This document shows positions 5,838 through 11,207 of a stretch of DNA of 11,207 nt, in pieces (position 1 is the first letter of the stretch; the number at the start of each line of letters is the position of its first letter). This DNA comes from an uncultured Oscillospiraceae bacterium (GTDB lineage: Bacteria; Bacillota; Clostridia; Oscillospirales; Oscillospiraceae), in the NCBI GenBank assembly GCA_900762005.1, contig CAAFEV010000186.1, forward strand, positions 1 to 11,207. The letters run 5' to 3'. The notes under the pieces were generated by a model that was not told the DNA's origin, did not search any database, and saw only the letters and a list, made by a program, of their open reading frames with translations. The translations under genes and the position numbers were made by a program.

Positions 5838-7244
5838 TCAAATAATACGGAAGTCATCCTTGACGACGCAACGGCGTGCGCGTGTGAAAGACTTCGCGCT
5901 GGTCAGACCCTCGCCGGTCGGGGTGGCAATCGTCAGGGTCGTGTAGCCCTCTCCGCCGAAGCCAAGCCCGGAATAGGACGGAGCGTTCTTCACGAAAATC
6001 GTCGTATTCATCTTTCGTGCGGCGCGGGACATATTGTGGATATTCGTCGAGTGAATCAGTGCCGAGTGCTGGCAGCCGTGCTCGGCGCGGAAGGACTCGC
6101 TGAGTGCCTCGTCAAAATCGGAAACCCGCACCATACCCAGCACGGGCATGAGCATCTCCACCTCGACAAACGGGTGGAAGCGGTCAACATCGGCAATGAC
6201 CAGCACAGGGTCACCCGTGTAGGAGACGCCGCTTTCGCGCAGGATGTAGGTGGCGTCTCTGCCGACAAACTTGCGGTTGATCACGTACTTGCCGTCCTTC
6301 TCCGCCAGCACGGTGCGGATAATCTTGTTGATATCCTCGCCGTAGACGCGGAAGGCGCCGCACTGCTGCATCGCGTTCATCAGCTCGTCGGCAATGGAAT
6401 TGACCATGAATACTTCTTTTTCTGCCACGCAGAGTACATTGTTATCAAAGCTCGCGCCGTCAACAATGTCCTTTGCCGCACGGGTGATATTCGCCGTCTC
6501 GTCAACAATCACAGGTGGATTGCCGGGGCCCGCCGCGACACATTTTTTCCCGGATTTCATCGCTACCGCGACCACCGCCTCGCCGCCGGTGACGGCAAGC
6601 ATCTTAATCGCCTTGTGGGTCATAATCACGCCGGAGGTGTCGAGCGTCGGCTCCTTCGGGCAGGTCATCAAACCGTTCGGGCCGCCCGCCTTGACGATGG
6701 CTTCATTTAAAATCGTCATGGCTCTCTGGGAGGCACGTTTTGCGGCAGGGTGCGGATTGAACACCACCGCGTTGCCCGCTGCAATCATGCTGATGGAGTT
6801 GTTGATAATGGTTGCCGTTGGGTTCGTTGAGGGCGTGATTGCACCAATCACGCCGTAGGGCGCGGTTTCGACCAGCGTCAGACCCTCGTCACCGCTGTAG
6901 GCAACCGGATGTAAATCCTCGATGCCGGGGGTTTTGTTCGCGGCAAGCAGGTTCTTTGCGATTTTGTGCGGCACCTTGCCGTAGCCCGTCTCCTCGTGCG
7001 CGAGAACGGACAGCTCTTCGACATGGTCACGGGCAGCCTGCCGCATGGCTTCAATCAATCTGCCGCGCTGCTCCAGAGTCATATCCATCAGCCGCTGCTG
7101 TGCGACGATTGCCGTATCAATGGCATCATGGACATCCTCGAAAATGCACTTTGTCTCACCGGTGCAGCAGCAGGTTCCGCTGTTCTCCAGTCCGGCGCGT
7201 GTTTGCTCGGCAATCTGCCGAATCTGTTCCTTTGTCAGTGCCAT
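5838..7244 (-). CDS. pduP: CoA-acylating aldehyde dehydrogenase, PduP/EutE type
   Basis: Oxidises acetaldehyde with NAD+ and CoA to acetyl-CoA, the usual second step in aldehyde-producing compartments. At 468 residues it is full length. The catalytic cysteine is Cys272 in ASFDNNVLCVAEKEV. The ITPSTNPT motif (136-143), the GNAVVFNPHP segment and the C-terminal TPTGEGLTSAKSFTRARRC are typical of PduP/EutE. Residues 1-20 form an amphipathic helix (Leu3, Ile8, Ile11, Leu19), likely an encapsulation peptide. The linker to the catalytic domain holds an unusual cluster: three consecutive cysteines at 25-27 and another at 33. The equivalent linker in Salmonella PduP has no cysteines. GAGG lies seven bases before the ATG, nine bases after the BMC-P stop. 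NADH made here can be re-oxidised by the alcohol dehydrogenase or by the PduS-like protein. Confidence 0.96.
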   Translation of the reverse strand: MALTKEQIRQIAEQTRAGLENSGTCCCTGETKCIFEDVHDAIDTAIVAQQRLMDMTLEQRGRLIEAMRQAARDHVEELSVLAHEETGYGKVPHKIAKNLLAANKTPGIEDLHPVAYSGDEGLTLVETAPYGVIGAITPSTNPTATIINNSISMIAAGNAVVFNPHPAAKRASQRAMTILNEAIVKAGGPNGLMTCPKEPTLDTSGVIMTHKAIKMLAVTGGEAVVAVAMKSGKKCVAAGPGNPPVIVDETANITRAAKDIVDGASFDNNVLCVAEKEVFMVNSIADELMNAMQQCGAFRVYGEDINKIIRTVLAEKDGKYVINRKFVGRDATYILRESGVSYTGDPVLVIADVDRFHPFVEVEMLMPVLGMVRVSDFDEALSESFRAEHGCQHSALIHSTNIHNMSRAARKMNTTIFVKNAPSYSGLGFGGEGYTTLTIATPTGEGLTSAKSFTRARRCVVKDDFRII

Positions 7245-7253
7245 ACGCTAACC

Positions 7254-7559
7254 TCAGCCTTCCTTCGTAAATTTTTCAAAAATGCGCGTTCCGTCCACAT
7301 CGACGGAATCGATGATTGCAATAATGCTCTGATCCACGGGCTTGTTCTCGGTGATGTTTGTCTGACGCGACGAGCTGCCACCGACCAGCATCACAACCTC
7401 GCCCTCACCGGCACCGACCGCGTCAATAGCGACGACTAAGCTGCCCTTTTCCTGCCATGTCTCAATATCAATCGGTTTCACAATCAGCAGCTTCAAGCCG
7501 TGCAGCTTTTCCGCCTTATTCGTGCTGACCACCGTTCCCTTTACTCTGCCTAATTGCAT
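7254..7559 (-). CDS. BMC-P (EutN/CcmL-type) shell vertex protein
   Basis: A 101-residue EutN/CcmL-family protein, the third of its kind in the window and separated from the main shell cluster. It starts LGRVKGTVVSTNKAEKLHGLKLLIV, the canonical BMC-P first strands. It has DAVGAGEGEVVMLVGGSSSRQ in the middle and SIIAIIDSVDV near the end, followed by a short charged tail. Unlike the two BMC-P genes in the shell block, it has a strong ribosome binding site (AAGGAG, seven bases before the ATG). It overlaps the upstream unknown gene by ten bases. It may form separate pentamers or make mixed vertices. Its position beside cargo genes could mean a role in anchoring cargo, but that is only inference. 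Confidence 0.94.
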   Translation of the reverse strand: MQLGRVKGTVVSTNKAEKLHGLKLLIVKPIDIETWQEKGSLVVAIDAVGAGEGEVVMLVGGSSSRQTNITENKPVDQSIIAIIDSVDVDGTRIFEKFTKEG

Positions 7560-8248
7560 ACGCTCTCTCCTTCATATAGCACGGTAATGTCGTTTGCGGC
7601 AAGCGCGTCCCGCGCCGCCGGGGTGATAATCGCGCCGACGCGGCAGCGGATTTGTTTTTCCTTGGTCTGCGCTGCGGCAAGCACATCCGCCTCCGTCAGC
7701 AGGCTCGCGCCGATTTGCGCGGCGGCATCGCCCGTGTAGTAGGGGCAAACGGTGACATTCATCTGCCGCAGCGTTTCAATTGAGGCGGCGACACCCTCAA
7801 AAAACGTGTTGCGCCGGTAACGCGGCGGCTCGAAGTCGAGGTAGAGCCGCACATCCTTGCGCCAGAGCACGCTGCGTGTGATGAGATAAGCAAGCGCGTC
7901 GGCGTCCTGCCCCGCCGCAATGCGGTTGAGCAGCGCAATGCGCGGCGCAACCAGGATTACGGTTTTTGCCTGCGTCACCCGCGCAAGCACCTCCTTCTCA
8001 CCGAGCCGAGAGGCAAAGAGCATATTCTCGTCGGAAAGTTCACTGCTGTCCGGAAAGCTCAAAAGCGTGTAGCCCTCGCCGAACTGCGTCTTAAGCAATG
8101 CCTGCAGCTCTCTCGGATAAGCAACCGGCGCGGCAAGCAGGACAAGCGTCTGCTCCGGGTGCTGCGCCTGCCGCTCCAGCAGGGCAACACGCCGCACCAC
8201 CTGAGCAACAACCTCCTCTATTAACTTGTGAAGCAGCTCCTTGTTCAT
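7550..8248 (-). CDS. BMC-associated protein of unknown function with leader helix
   Basis: A 232-residue protein whose reaction I cannot name. Residues 1-24 form a long amphipathic helix (Leu5, Leu6, Leu9, Ile10, Val13, Val14, Val17, Val18) that looks like an encapsulation or docking peptide. The middle alternates strands and helices like a Rossmann or flavoprotein-like fold: TLVLLAAP at 34-41 and TVILVAPRIALLNRIAAG near 90-107. The last part has TEADVLAAAQ followed by VGAIITPAARDALAANDITVLYEG. From memory, a similar 'ITPxARDxAxxxxI' ending occurs in small proteins annotated as ethanolamine- or propanediol-utilisation associated in Clostridia. I would place it tentatively in that poorly characterised group (TIGR02536-like or BMC flavoprotein-like). 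It lies between the phosphotransacylase (25-base gap) and a BMC-P gene (ten-base overlap), with GAGAGG five bases before the ATG. Confidence 0.8.
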   Translation of the reverse strand: MNKELLHKLIEEVVAQVVRRVALLERQAQHPEQTLVLLAAPVAYPRELQALLKTQFGEGYTLLSFPDSSELSDENMLFASRLGEKEVLARVTQAKTVILVAPRIALLNRIAAGQDADALAYLITRSVLWRKDVRLYLDFEPPRYRRNTFFEGVAASIETLRQMNVTVCPYYTGDAAAQIGASLLTEADVLAAAQTKEKQIRCRVGAIITPAARDALAANDITVLYEGESVCN

Positions 8249-8273
8249 AGCAACCTCTCACAATTTTCGGGCT

Positions 8274-8912
8274 TTACGGCAGTACCTCCATCATGGTGCT
8301 GCCCGCCATCGCAATCGCATTGGCTTCGTCGGTGTCAAGGTGAACCTCCATGTCGTGTCCGGTGCCGGCGCGCACAATGACCTTTTCAAATGTCACCGCA
8401 CGCTCACCGTCCGAACGCAGGCACACGGTCTGTCCGTCCCTGAGCCCAAACAGAGCCGCCTGCTCGGCGGACAGATGCAAATGCCGCGCCGCGACAATCA
8501 CACCCTCAGAAATTGTAATCTCTCCGGCAGGCCCGACAAGTCTGCAGCCGGGCGTTCCGACGGTTTTGCCGGACATCCGCACCGGGGCGCGGACACCGAG
8601 CCAGAAGGTATCCGTCAGAGAGATTTCCACCTGCGTCGCCTTGCGCTCCGGTCCGAGCACACGCACTTTGCCGAGCTGACCCTTCGGTCCGATAATCGTT
8701 ACCTGCTCGTTGCAGGCAAACTGCCCCGGTTGGGAGAGCTTTTTAAGCTCCGTCAGGCAGTGCTCCTTACCGAACAAGGCCTCACAGTCCTGCCTGCACA
8801 GATGGACGTGACGTGCCGAGGAGGCAACGGGGACAAAAATCCGTCCGCTTTTACGGAACACAGACTCCGCAACCGTAAGCTGTACGCTGCGCTGAAGCTC
8901 CACTTTATCCAT
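8274..8912 (-). CDS. pduL: PduL-type phosphate propanoyl/acetyltransferase
   Basis: Transfers the acyl group of acetyl-CoA to phosphate, giving acetyl phosphate and freeing CoA inside the shell. Acetyl phosphate can then yield ATP through a cytosolic acetate kinase, which is not encoded here. The 212-residue protein has two PduL half-domains. The first zinc-binding motif is ARHVHL (His35, His37) and the second is ARHLHLS (His144, His146). A third histidine, His191 in EVHLDTDEANA, completes the expected metal set. In the first motif Cys39 stands where Ser is usual. Residues 1-20 (MDKVELQRSVQLTVAESVF) could be an encapsulation helix, as known for compartment PduL. The start overlaps the end of the alcohol dehydrogenase gene by eight bases, so the two are probably translationally coupled. 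Confidence 0.95.
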   Translation of the reverse strand: MDKVELQRSVQLTVAESVFRKSGRIFVPVASSARHVHLCRQDCEALFGKEHCLTELKKLSQPGQFACNEQVTIIGPKGQLGKVRVLGPERKATQVEISLTDTFWLGVRAPVRMSGKTVGTPGCRLVGPAGEITISEGVIVAARHLHLSAEQAALFGLRDGQTVCLRSDGERAVTFEKVIVRAGTGHDMEVHLDTDEANAIAMAGSTMMEVLP

Positions 8913-10101
8913 CCGCCTTCACCTTCTTTAATAACACACCCTCATAATAGGTCTTGGTAAGAATGATTTTGATATCCTCCAACGTCGGACGCACAATGTT
9001 GGTCTCCGTCGCGGTGTCGGCAAGCGCGTGCTTGGCAAGCACGTCAATGTCGTCCATACTGAACTTTGTGTCGCACAGTGCCGGGATTTTTACATCCGCG
9101 CACAGCCGGCGCACCGCTTCAATCGCCTGCTTTGACGCTTCGTCCACCGTGCTCTCGTCCACCTTTTCGCCCATCGCCTGCGCGACGGCAGCAAGCCGCC
9201 CCATGCAGTAAGGACGGTTGAATTCGAGCACCCGCGGCAGCATAATCGCATTTGCCAGTCCGTGCGGAATGTTGTAAAAGCCGCCGAGCTGATGCGCAAT
9301 GCCGTGTACCAGTCCAAGACCCGCGTTGGAAAAGGACAGTCCCGCCATATACTCCGCCCAGCACATATCCGTGCGAGCATTCATGTTCGAGCCGTCGCGT
9401 ACCGCCTCACGCAGCGCGCCGCAGACCAACCGGATTGCTTCAAGCGCAAGGGCATCGGTAAAGGGCGTGTGCGTGTTGCAAATGTAGGCCTCAATCGCGT
9501 GGGTCAGGGCATCAATGCCGGTCGCTGCGGTTAAGGAGGGCGGCATACCGACCATCAGCATCGGGTCGTTAAGTGCAAGATGGGCAAGACAGTTCGTATC
9601 CACCATCAGCATTTTTGTTTTGCTCTCCTCGTCCGTGACAACAAAGGCCCGGGTGCATTCCGAGCCGGTACCCGCCGTGGTGTTGACCGCAATGACCGGT
9701 GTTCCGTGCTTTTTGGATTTGTTCACGCCGTTATAGTCCTGTATCCTGCCGCCGTTGACGGAAAGAATGCTGATTGCCTTTGCCACGTCAATCGGAGAGC
9801 CGCCCCCGATGGCGATGATTGCGCCGCATTCACTTTTCTTAAAGAATTCCAACGCCTGCGAAATAATTCGCGTCGTCGGATTCGGCTCTACGCCGTCAAA
9901 AATCTGGTATGCGATGCCCGCGTCATCTAGGACAGCCGTGACCTTTCCGGCGGTACCGATCTTCACCAGCCCCTTGTCCGTCACAATCAAAACCCTTTGC
10001 GCCCCCAAACGGCGCAAAAAATGGGGAATTTTCAAAATGCCGTCGCGCCCGATCAGGGTGTGCCGCGGTTGATACAGTTCAACCATGCCCTCTCGTTCCA
10101 C
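8905..10101 (-). CDS. Iron-containing alcohol dehydrogenase (PduQ/EutG/FucO-like)
   Basis: Reduces acetaldehyde to ethanol and regenerates NAD+ for the aldehyde dehydrogenase. The 398-residue protein has the group III alcohol dehydrogenase layout. GGGSPIDVAK (99-108) and TAGTGSECT (142-150) line the nucleotide site. By family alignment the metal ligands are Asp197 and His201 in GIDALTHAIEAY, His266 in LVHGIAHQLGG and His280 in PHGLANAIMLP. I chose the GTG at 10101 because GAGG lies nine bases upstream. The ATG five codons later is preceded by AGAGGG only one base away, which is too close. It is the first gene of the metabolic operon, directly downstream of an operator-like repeat and promoter. 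There is no obvious encapsulation leader, although PduQ-type enzymes can still act within shells. Fucose or propanediol oxidation is possible by family, but the context favours acetaldehyde. Confidence 0.95.
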   Translation of the reverse strand: MEREGMVELYQPRHTLIGRDGILKIPHFLRRLGAQRVLIVTDKGLVKIGTAGKVTAVLDDAGIAYQIFDGVEPNPTTRIISQALEFFKKSECGAIIAIGGGSPIDVAKAISILSVNGGRIQDYNGVNKSKKHGTPVIAVNTTAGTGSECTRAFVVTDEESKTKMLMVDTNCLAHLALNDPMLMVGMPPSLTAATGIDALTHAIEAYICNTHTPFTDALALEAIRLVCGALREAVRDGSNMNARTDMCWAEYMAGLSFSNAGLGLVHGIAHQLGGFYNIPHGLANAIMLPRVLEFNRPYCMGRLAAVAQAMGEKVDESTVDEASKQAIEAVRRLCADVKIPALCDTKFSMDDIDVLAKHALADTATETNIVRPTLEDIKIILTKTYYEGVLLKKVKADG

Positions 10102-10121
10102 AGACCATCACCTCGTTTTAA

Positions 10122-10138
10122 TCGCTCATTATCGCTCA
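10122..10138 (-). promoter_or_regulatory. Operator-like tandem repeat at the metabolic operon promoter
   Basis: Read on the minus strand this is TGAGCGA-TAA-TGAGCGA. Its first base is the last base of a TATAAT box (plus-strand 10138-10143) and it ends before the alcohol dehydrogenase ribosome binding site. The same 7-3-7 arrangement recurs at 10329-10345 and 11175-11191 and nowhere else that I can find in the window. DeoR-family repressors commonly bind direct repeats of this kind, so the adjacent DeoR-family protein is the natural candidate ligand. A repressor here would block promoter opening or clearance. Confidence 0.75.
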
Positions 10139-10166
10139 TTATATGTAAAATGTTGATTTCTGTTCA
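10138..10166 (-). promoter_or_regulatory. Likely promoter of the BMC operon (TGAACA-N17-TATAAT)
   Basis: On the minus strand a perfect TATAAT (plus 10138-10143) lies 17 bases from TGAACA (plus 10161-10166), which matches the -35 consensus at four of six positions. The -10 abuts the operator-like repeat. The predicted transcript would start inside or just after the repeat and carry a leader of only about 30 bases to the GTG start of the alcohol dehydrogenase. Confidence 0.65.
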
Positions 10167-10167
10167 C

Positions 10168-10196
10168 ATCATCCCACAAAACCGCTGGAAAGTCAA
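10168..10196 (-). promoter_or_regulatory. Alternative upstream promoter (TTGACT-N17-GATGAT)
   Basis: A near-consensus -35, TTGACT (plus 10191-10196), sits 17 bases from GATGAT (plus 10168-10173), which matches the -10 consensus at four of six positions. It lies immediately upstream of the other promoter candidate and points the same way. Its start site would also fall upstream of the operator-like repeat, so the same repressor could act as a roadblock. It may be an extra start site or the true one. Confidence 0.4.
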
Positions 10197-10215
10197 CAGC
10201 CGGAGAGAAAAAAGC

Positions 10216-10251
10216 ACAAAAATCGGCAGGTTGAACAAAGTCCGCCTGCCG
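10216..10251 (-). terminator. Rho-independent terminator candidate between deoR-type gene and operon promoter
   Basis: On the minus strand the seven-base arms CGGCAGG and CCTGCCG (plus 10245-10251 and 10224-10230) enclose a 14-base loop and are followed by ATTTTT and, further on, another T-run. This would stop transcripts coming from the regulator gene before they reach the operon promoter. GAAC and GTTC within the region could form a competing pairing, so attenuation is conceivable but unproven. Confidence 0.6.
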
Positions 10252-10356
10252 TTCTTGTCTGTTTTGTGTATAAAGCAAGTTTCGTAATGTCTTGCCTTAT
10301 TTTGCCCTCACTCTCCGCTCTGTGTATTTCGCTCAATTTCGCTCATTTAATCCTCC
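10252..10356 (-). other. Non-coding spacer between two terminator candidates
   Basis: This stretch holds the third operator-like repeat and a 12-codon open frame (10308-10346, MSEIERNTQSGE) with a well-placed GGAGG. The ATG of that frame is part of the repeat motif itself, so the frame may be accidental. A TATACA hexamer (plus 10267-10272) has only a poorly spaced -35 partner. Nothing else stands out. Confidence 0.4.
10329..10345 (-). promoter_or_regulatory. Operator-like tandem repeat downstream of the regulator gene
   Basis: On the minus strand this is TGAGCGA-AAT-TGAGCGA; the ten-base unit on the plus strand (ATTTCGCTCA) is repeated exactly. It lies about 205 bases upstream of the matching repeat at the operon promoter and just after the regulator's terminator. 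No good promoter accompanies it. It could act as an auxiliary operator that strengthens repression by looping. Confidence 0.65.
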
Positions 10357-10380
10357 AAAAAACCGACGCTACTCGGTCGG
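10357..10380 (-). terminator. Rho-independent terminator candidate of the DeoR-family gene
   Basis: On the minus strand CCGAC and GTCGG (plus 10376-10380 and 10363-10367) flank an eight-base loop and are followed directly by six T residues. The left arm lies in the last codons of the regulator gene and the loop contains its stop codon. The stem is short but GC-rich. Confidence 0.6.
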
Positions 10381-11154
10381 GAGAGCCGTACAGGGAATGT
10401 CGTGCTTCGCGTAAAACTGCACATAGCTTTCAGGAACGTTTTGCGTGGTAATCACGCGGCAGAGCTTATCTATCGAAAAAATCGTCGCAAAGGTACAGCG
10501 GTCAAACTTCGCGCTGTCCAAAAGCATATACATTCTTCGCGTCATTCGCGCAAGCTGTGTGTAGAGCGCAACGCGGCTTTTGTCCTGCACGGTGTAGCCG
10601 CGCTCCAAATCCACGCCCTCTGCGGTAAAGAACACCTTATCAAAATAGTAGCTGCGCAGTGTATGGGCAATGTCCGAATCAAGGGTTTCGATGTAGTTCT
10701 TCCCGGTGTGAACATCGCCGCCGAGTAACGTCACGGAAATATTCGGGCATTGTGCCAGCTCCAGTACCGCCGTAATGCTTGTTGTTACCACTGTCAGCCG
10801 CTCCAGCTCACCGAGCATGGCGGCAAGCATATTACAGGTTTTGCCCGCACCGATAAAGATGGACTCCCCTGCCCGTACCTGCGCCGCCGCTTCCTTTGCA
10901 ATTTGCTGTTTTTCCAAATCAATGCTGTCGATAATCTCCGTACCGTTGACATAGCGGCTGCGCTGGCTCTGCTGCTCCGGCAGATGCACCGCGCCATGGG
11001 TGCGCACCAATTGCCCGCGCTCCTGCAACGCATCAAAATCACGGCGAACCGTTGCAACGGACGCGCCAGTCAGAGTGCAGATGTCGCCAATAGAGACCAT
11101 TCTGTTTGACTTAAGCTGCTCGATAATCAGTTTCTCCCGTTCCCATGCCTTCAT
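10369..11154 (-). CDS. DeoR-family transcriptional regulator
   Basis: A 261-residue DNA-binding repressor with the typical two-part layout. Residues 5-56 are the winged helix-turn-helix; the recognition helix ASVATVRRDFDAL (31-43) and RTHGAVHL (51-58) are the DeoR family signature. Residues about 75-235 are the sugar-phosphate-sensing DeoRC domain, with the effector-loop motif IFIGAGKTCNML (89-100), LLGGDV (143-148) and FFTAEGVDLERGYTV (165-179). Members usually release DNA when a phosphorylated sugar binds; deoxyribose 5-phosphate or a related sugar phosphate is the obvious effector here, by inference. GGAGG lies seven bases before the ATG. A tandem repeat next to its own -10 box suggests autoregulation, and the same repeat at the operon promoter links it to the BMC genes. 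It ends at a terminator, so it is transcribed separately from the operon. Confidence 0.94.
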   Translation of the reverse strand: MKAWEREKLIIEQLKSNRMVSIGDICTLTGASVATVRRDFDALQERGQLVRTHGAVHLPEQQSQRSRYVNGTEIIDSIDLEKQQIAKEAAAQVRAGESIFIGAGKTCNMLAAMLGELERLTVVTTSITAVLELAQCPNISVTLLGGDVHTGKNYIETLDSDIAHTLRSYYFDKVFFTAEGVDLERGYTVQDKSRVALYTQLARMTRRMYMLLDSAKFDRCTFATIFSIDKLCRVITTQNVPESYVQFYAKHDIPCTALPTE

Positions 11155-11174
11155 GCGTCATCCTCCAATCATTT

Positions 11175-11191
11175 TCGCTCATATTCGCTCA
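11175..11191 (-). promoter_or_regulatory. Operator-like tandem repeat at the regulator's own promoter
   Basis: On the minus strand this is TGAGCGA-ATA-TGAGCGA. It lies between a -10-like TATACT (plus 11195-11200) and the GGAGG of the DeoR-family gene, so a bound repressor would shut off its own synthesis. It has the same 7-3-7 geometry as the two copies near the operon promoter. Confidence 0.72.
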
Positions 11192-11194
11192 TTC

Positions 11195-11200
11195 AGTATA
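11195..11200 (-). promoter_or_regulatory. -10 box of the DeoR-family gene promoter
   Basis: TATACT on the minus strand, four bases upstream of the tandem repeat and about 40 bases upstream of the regulator's ATG. The matching -35 would lie just outside the window and cannot be seen. Confidence 0.5.
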
Positions 11201-11207
11201 ACACATC

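Noticed and set aside
5592..6710. Long plus-strand open frame (372 codons) over the aldehyde dehydrogenase and pduS-like genes
   Set aside because: It lies antisense to clear enzyme genes, crosses their boundary and shows no domain or ribosome binding site.
10171..10196. Possible catabolite-responsive element around the ACCGCTGGAAA sequence
   Set aside because: The central bases do not match the cre consensus and the expected flanking TG/CA pair is missing.
1..11207. tRNA, rRNA, CRISPR, insertion sequence or riboswitch
   Set aside because: Reading both strands I found no cloverleaf, repeat-spacer array, transposase or known riboswitch core; the only sizeable non-coding areas are the regulatory region and the two ends.

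Overview
The window is one minus-strand bacterial microcompartment (BMC) operon with its own DeoR-family regulator upstream. All convincing genes lie on the minus strand, so transcription runs from high to low coordinates. The organism looks like a Gram-positive anaerobe, probably a gut Clostridia/Oscillospiraceae-type Firmicute. The reasons are strong GGAGG ribosome binding sites, tightly packed or overlapping genes, GC-rich third codon positions and Clostridia-like BMC proteins. The species cannot be named from the sequence alone.

Layout in transcription order: (1) a DeoR-family repressor (10369-11154) with an operator-like tandem repeat beside its -10 box. (2) A non-coding region (10102-10368) with two rho-independent terminator candidates, a second and a third copy of the tandem repeat, and candidate promoters for the metabolic operon. 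(3) An enzyme block: iron-dependent alcohol dehydrogenase, PduL-type phosphotransacylase, a 232-residue BMC-associated protein of unknown function, a BMC-P vertex protein, a CoA-acylating aldehyde dehydrogenase, and a PduS-like flavin/Fe-S protein. (4) A shell block: a PduT-like tandem BMC-T protein, then BMC-H, BMC-H, BMC-P, BMC-H, BMC-P. The three BMC-H copies are nearly identical. (5) A signature block: two deoxyribose-phosphate aldolase (DERA) paralogues and a triosephosphate isomerase. The last 133 bases (1-133) hold no clear gene.

Proposed function: deoxyribose 5-phosphate is cleaved by DERA inside the shell to acetaldehyde and glyceraldehyde 3-phosphate. Acetaldehyde is trapped and split between acetyl-CoA (aldehyde dehydrogenase, giving NADH), then acetyl phosphate (PduL, recycling CoA), and ethanol (alcohol dehydrogenase, recycling NAD+). 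Glyceraldehyde 3-phosphate is equilibrated with dihydroxyacetone phosphate by the operon's own triosephosphate isomerase and enters glycolysis. PduS and the BMC-T protein could pass electrons across the shell. This gene content fits the published 'sugar phosphate utilizing' (SPU) class of BMC loci. No B12-dependent diol dehydratase, ammonia lyase or glycyl-radical enzyme is present.

The most unusual points are a DERA carrying a C-terminal Cx2Cx2Cx3CP iron-sulfur-type motif, a second DERA that keeps the catalytic lysines but has lost the usual phosphate-binding motifs, a triosephosphate isomerase inside a BMC operon, a cysteine cluster in the aldehyde dehydrogenase leader, and three copies of TGAGCGA-N3-TGAGCGA placed around the regulator and operon promoters.
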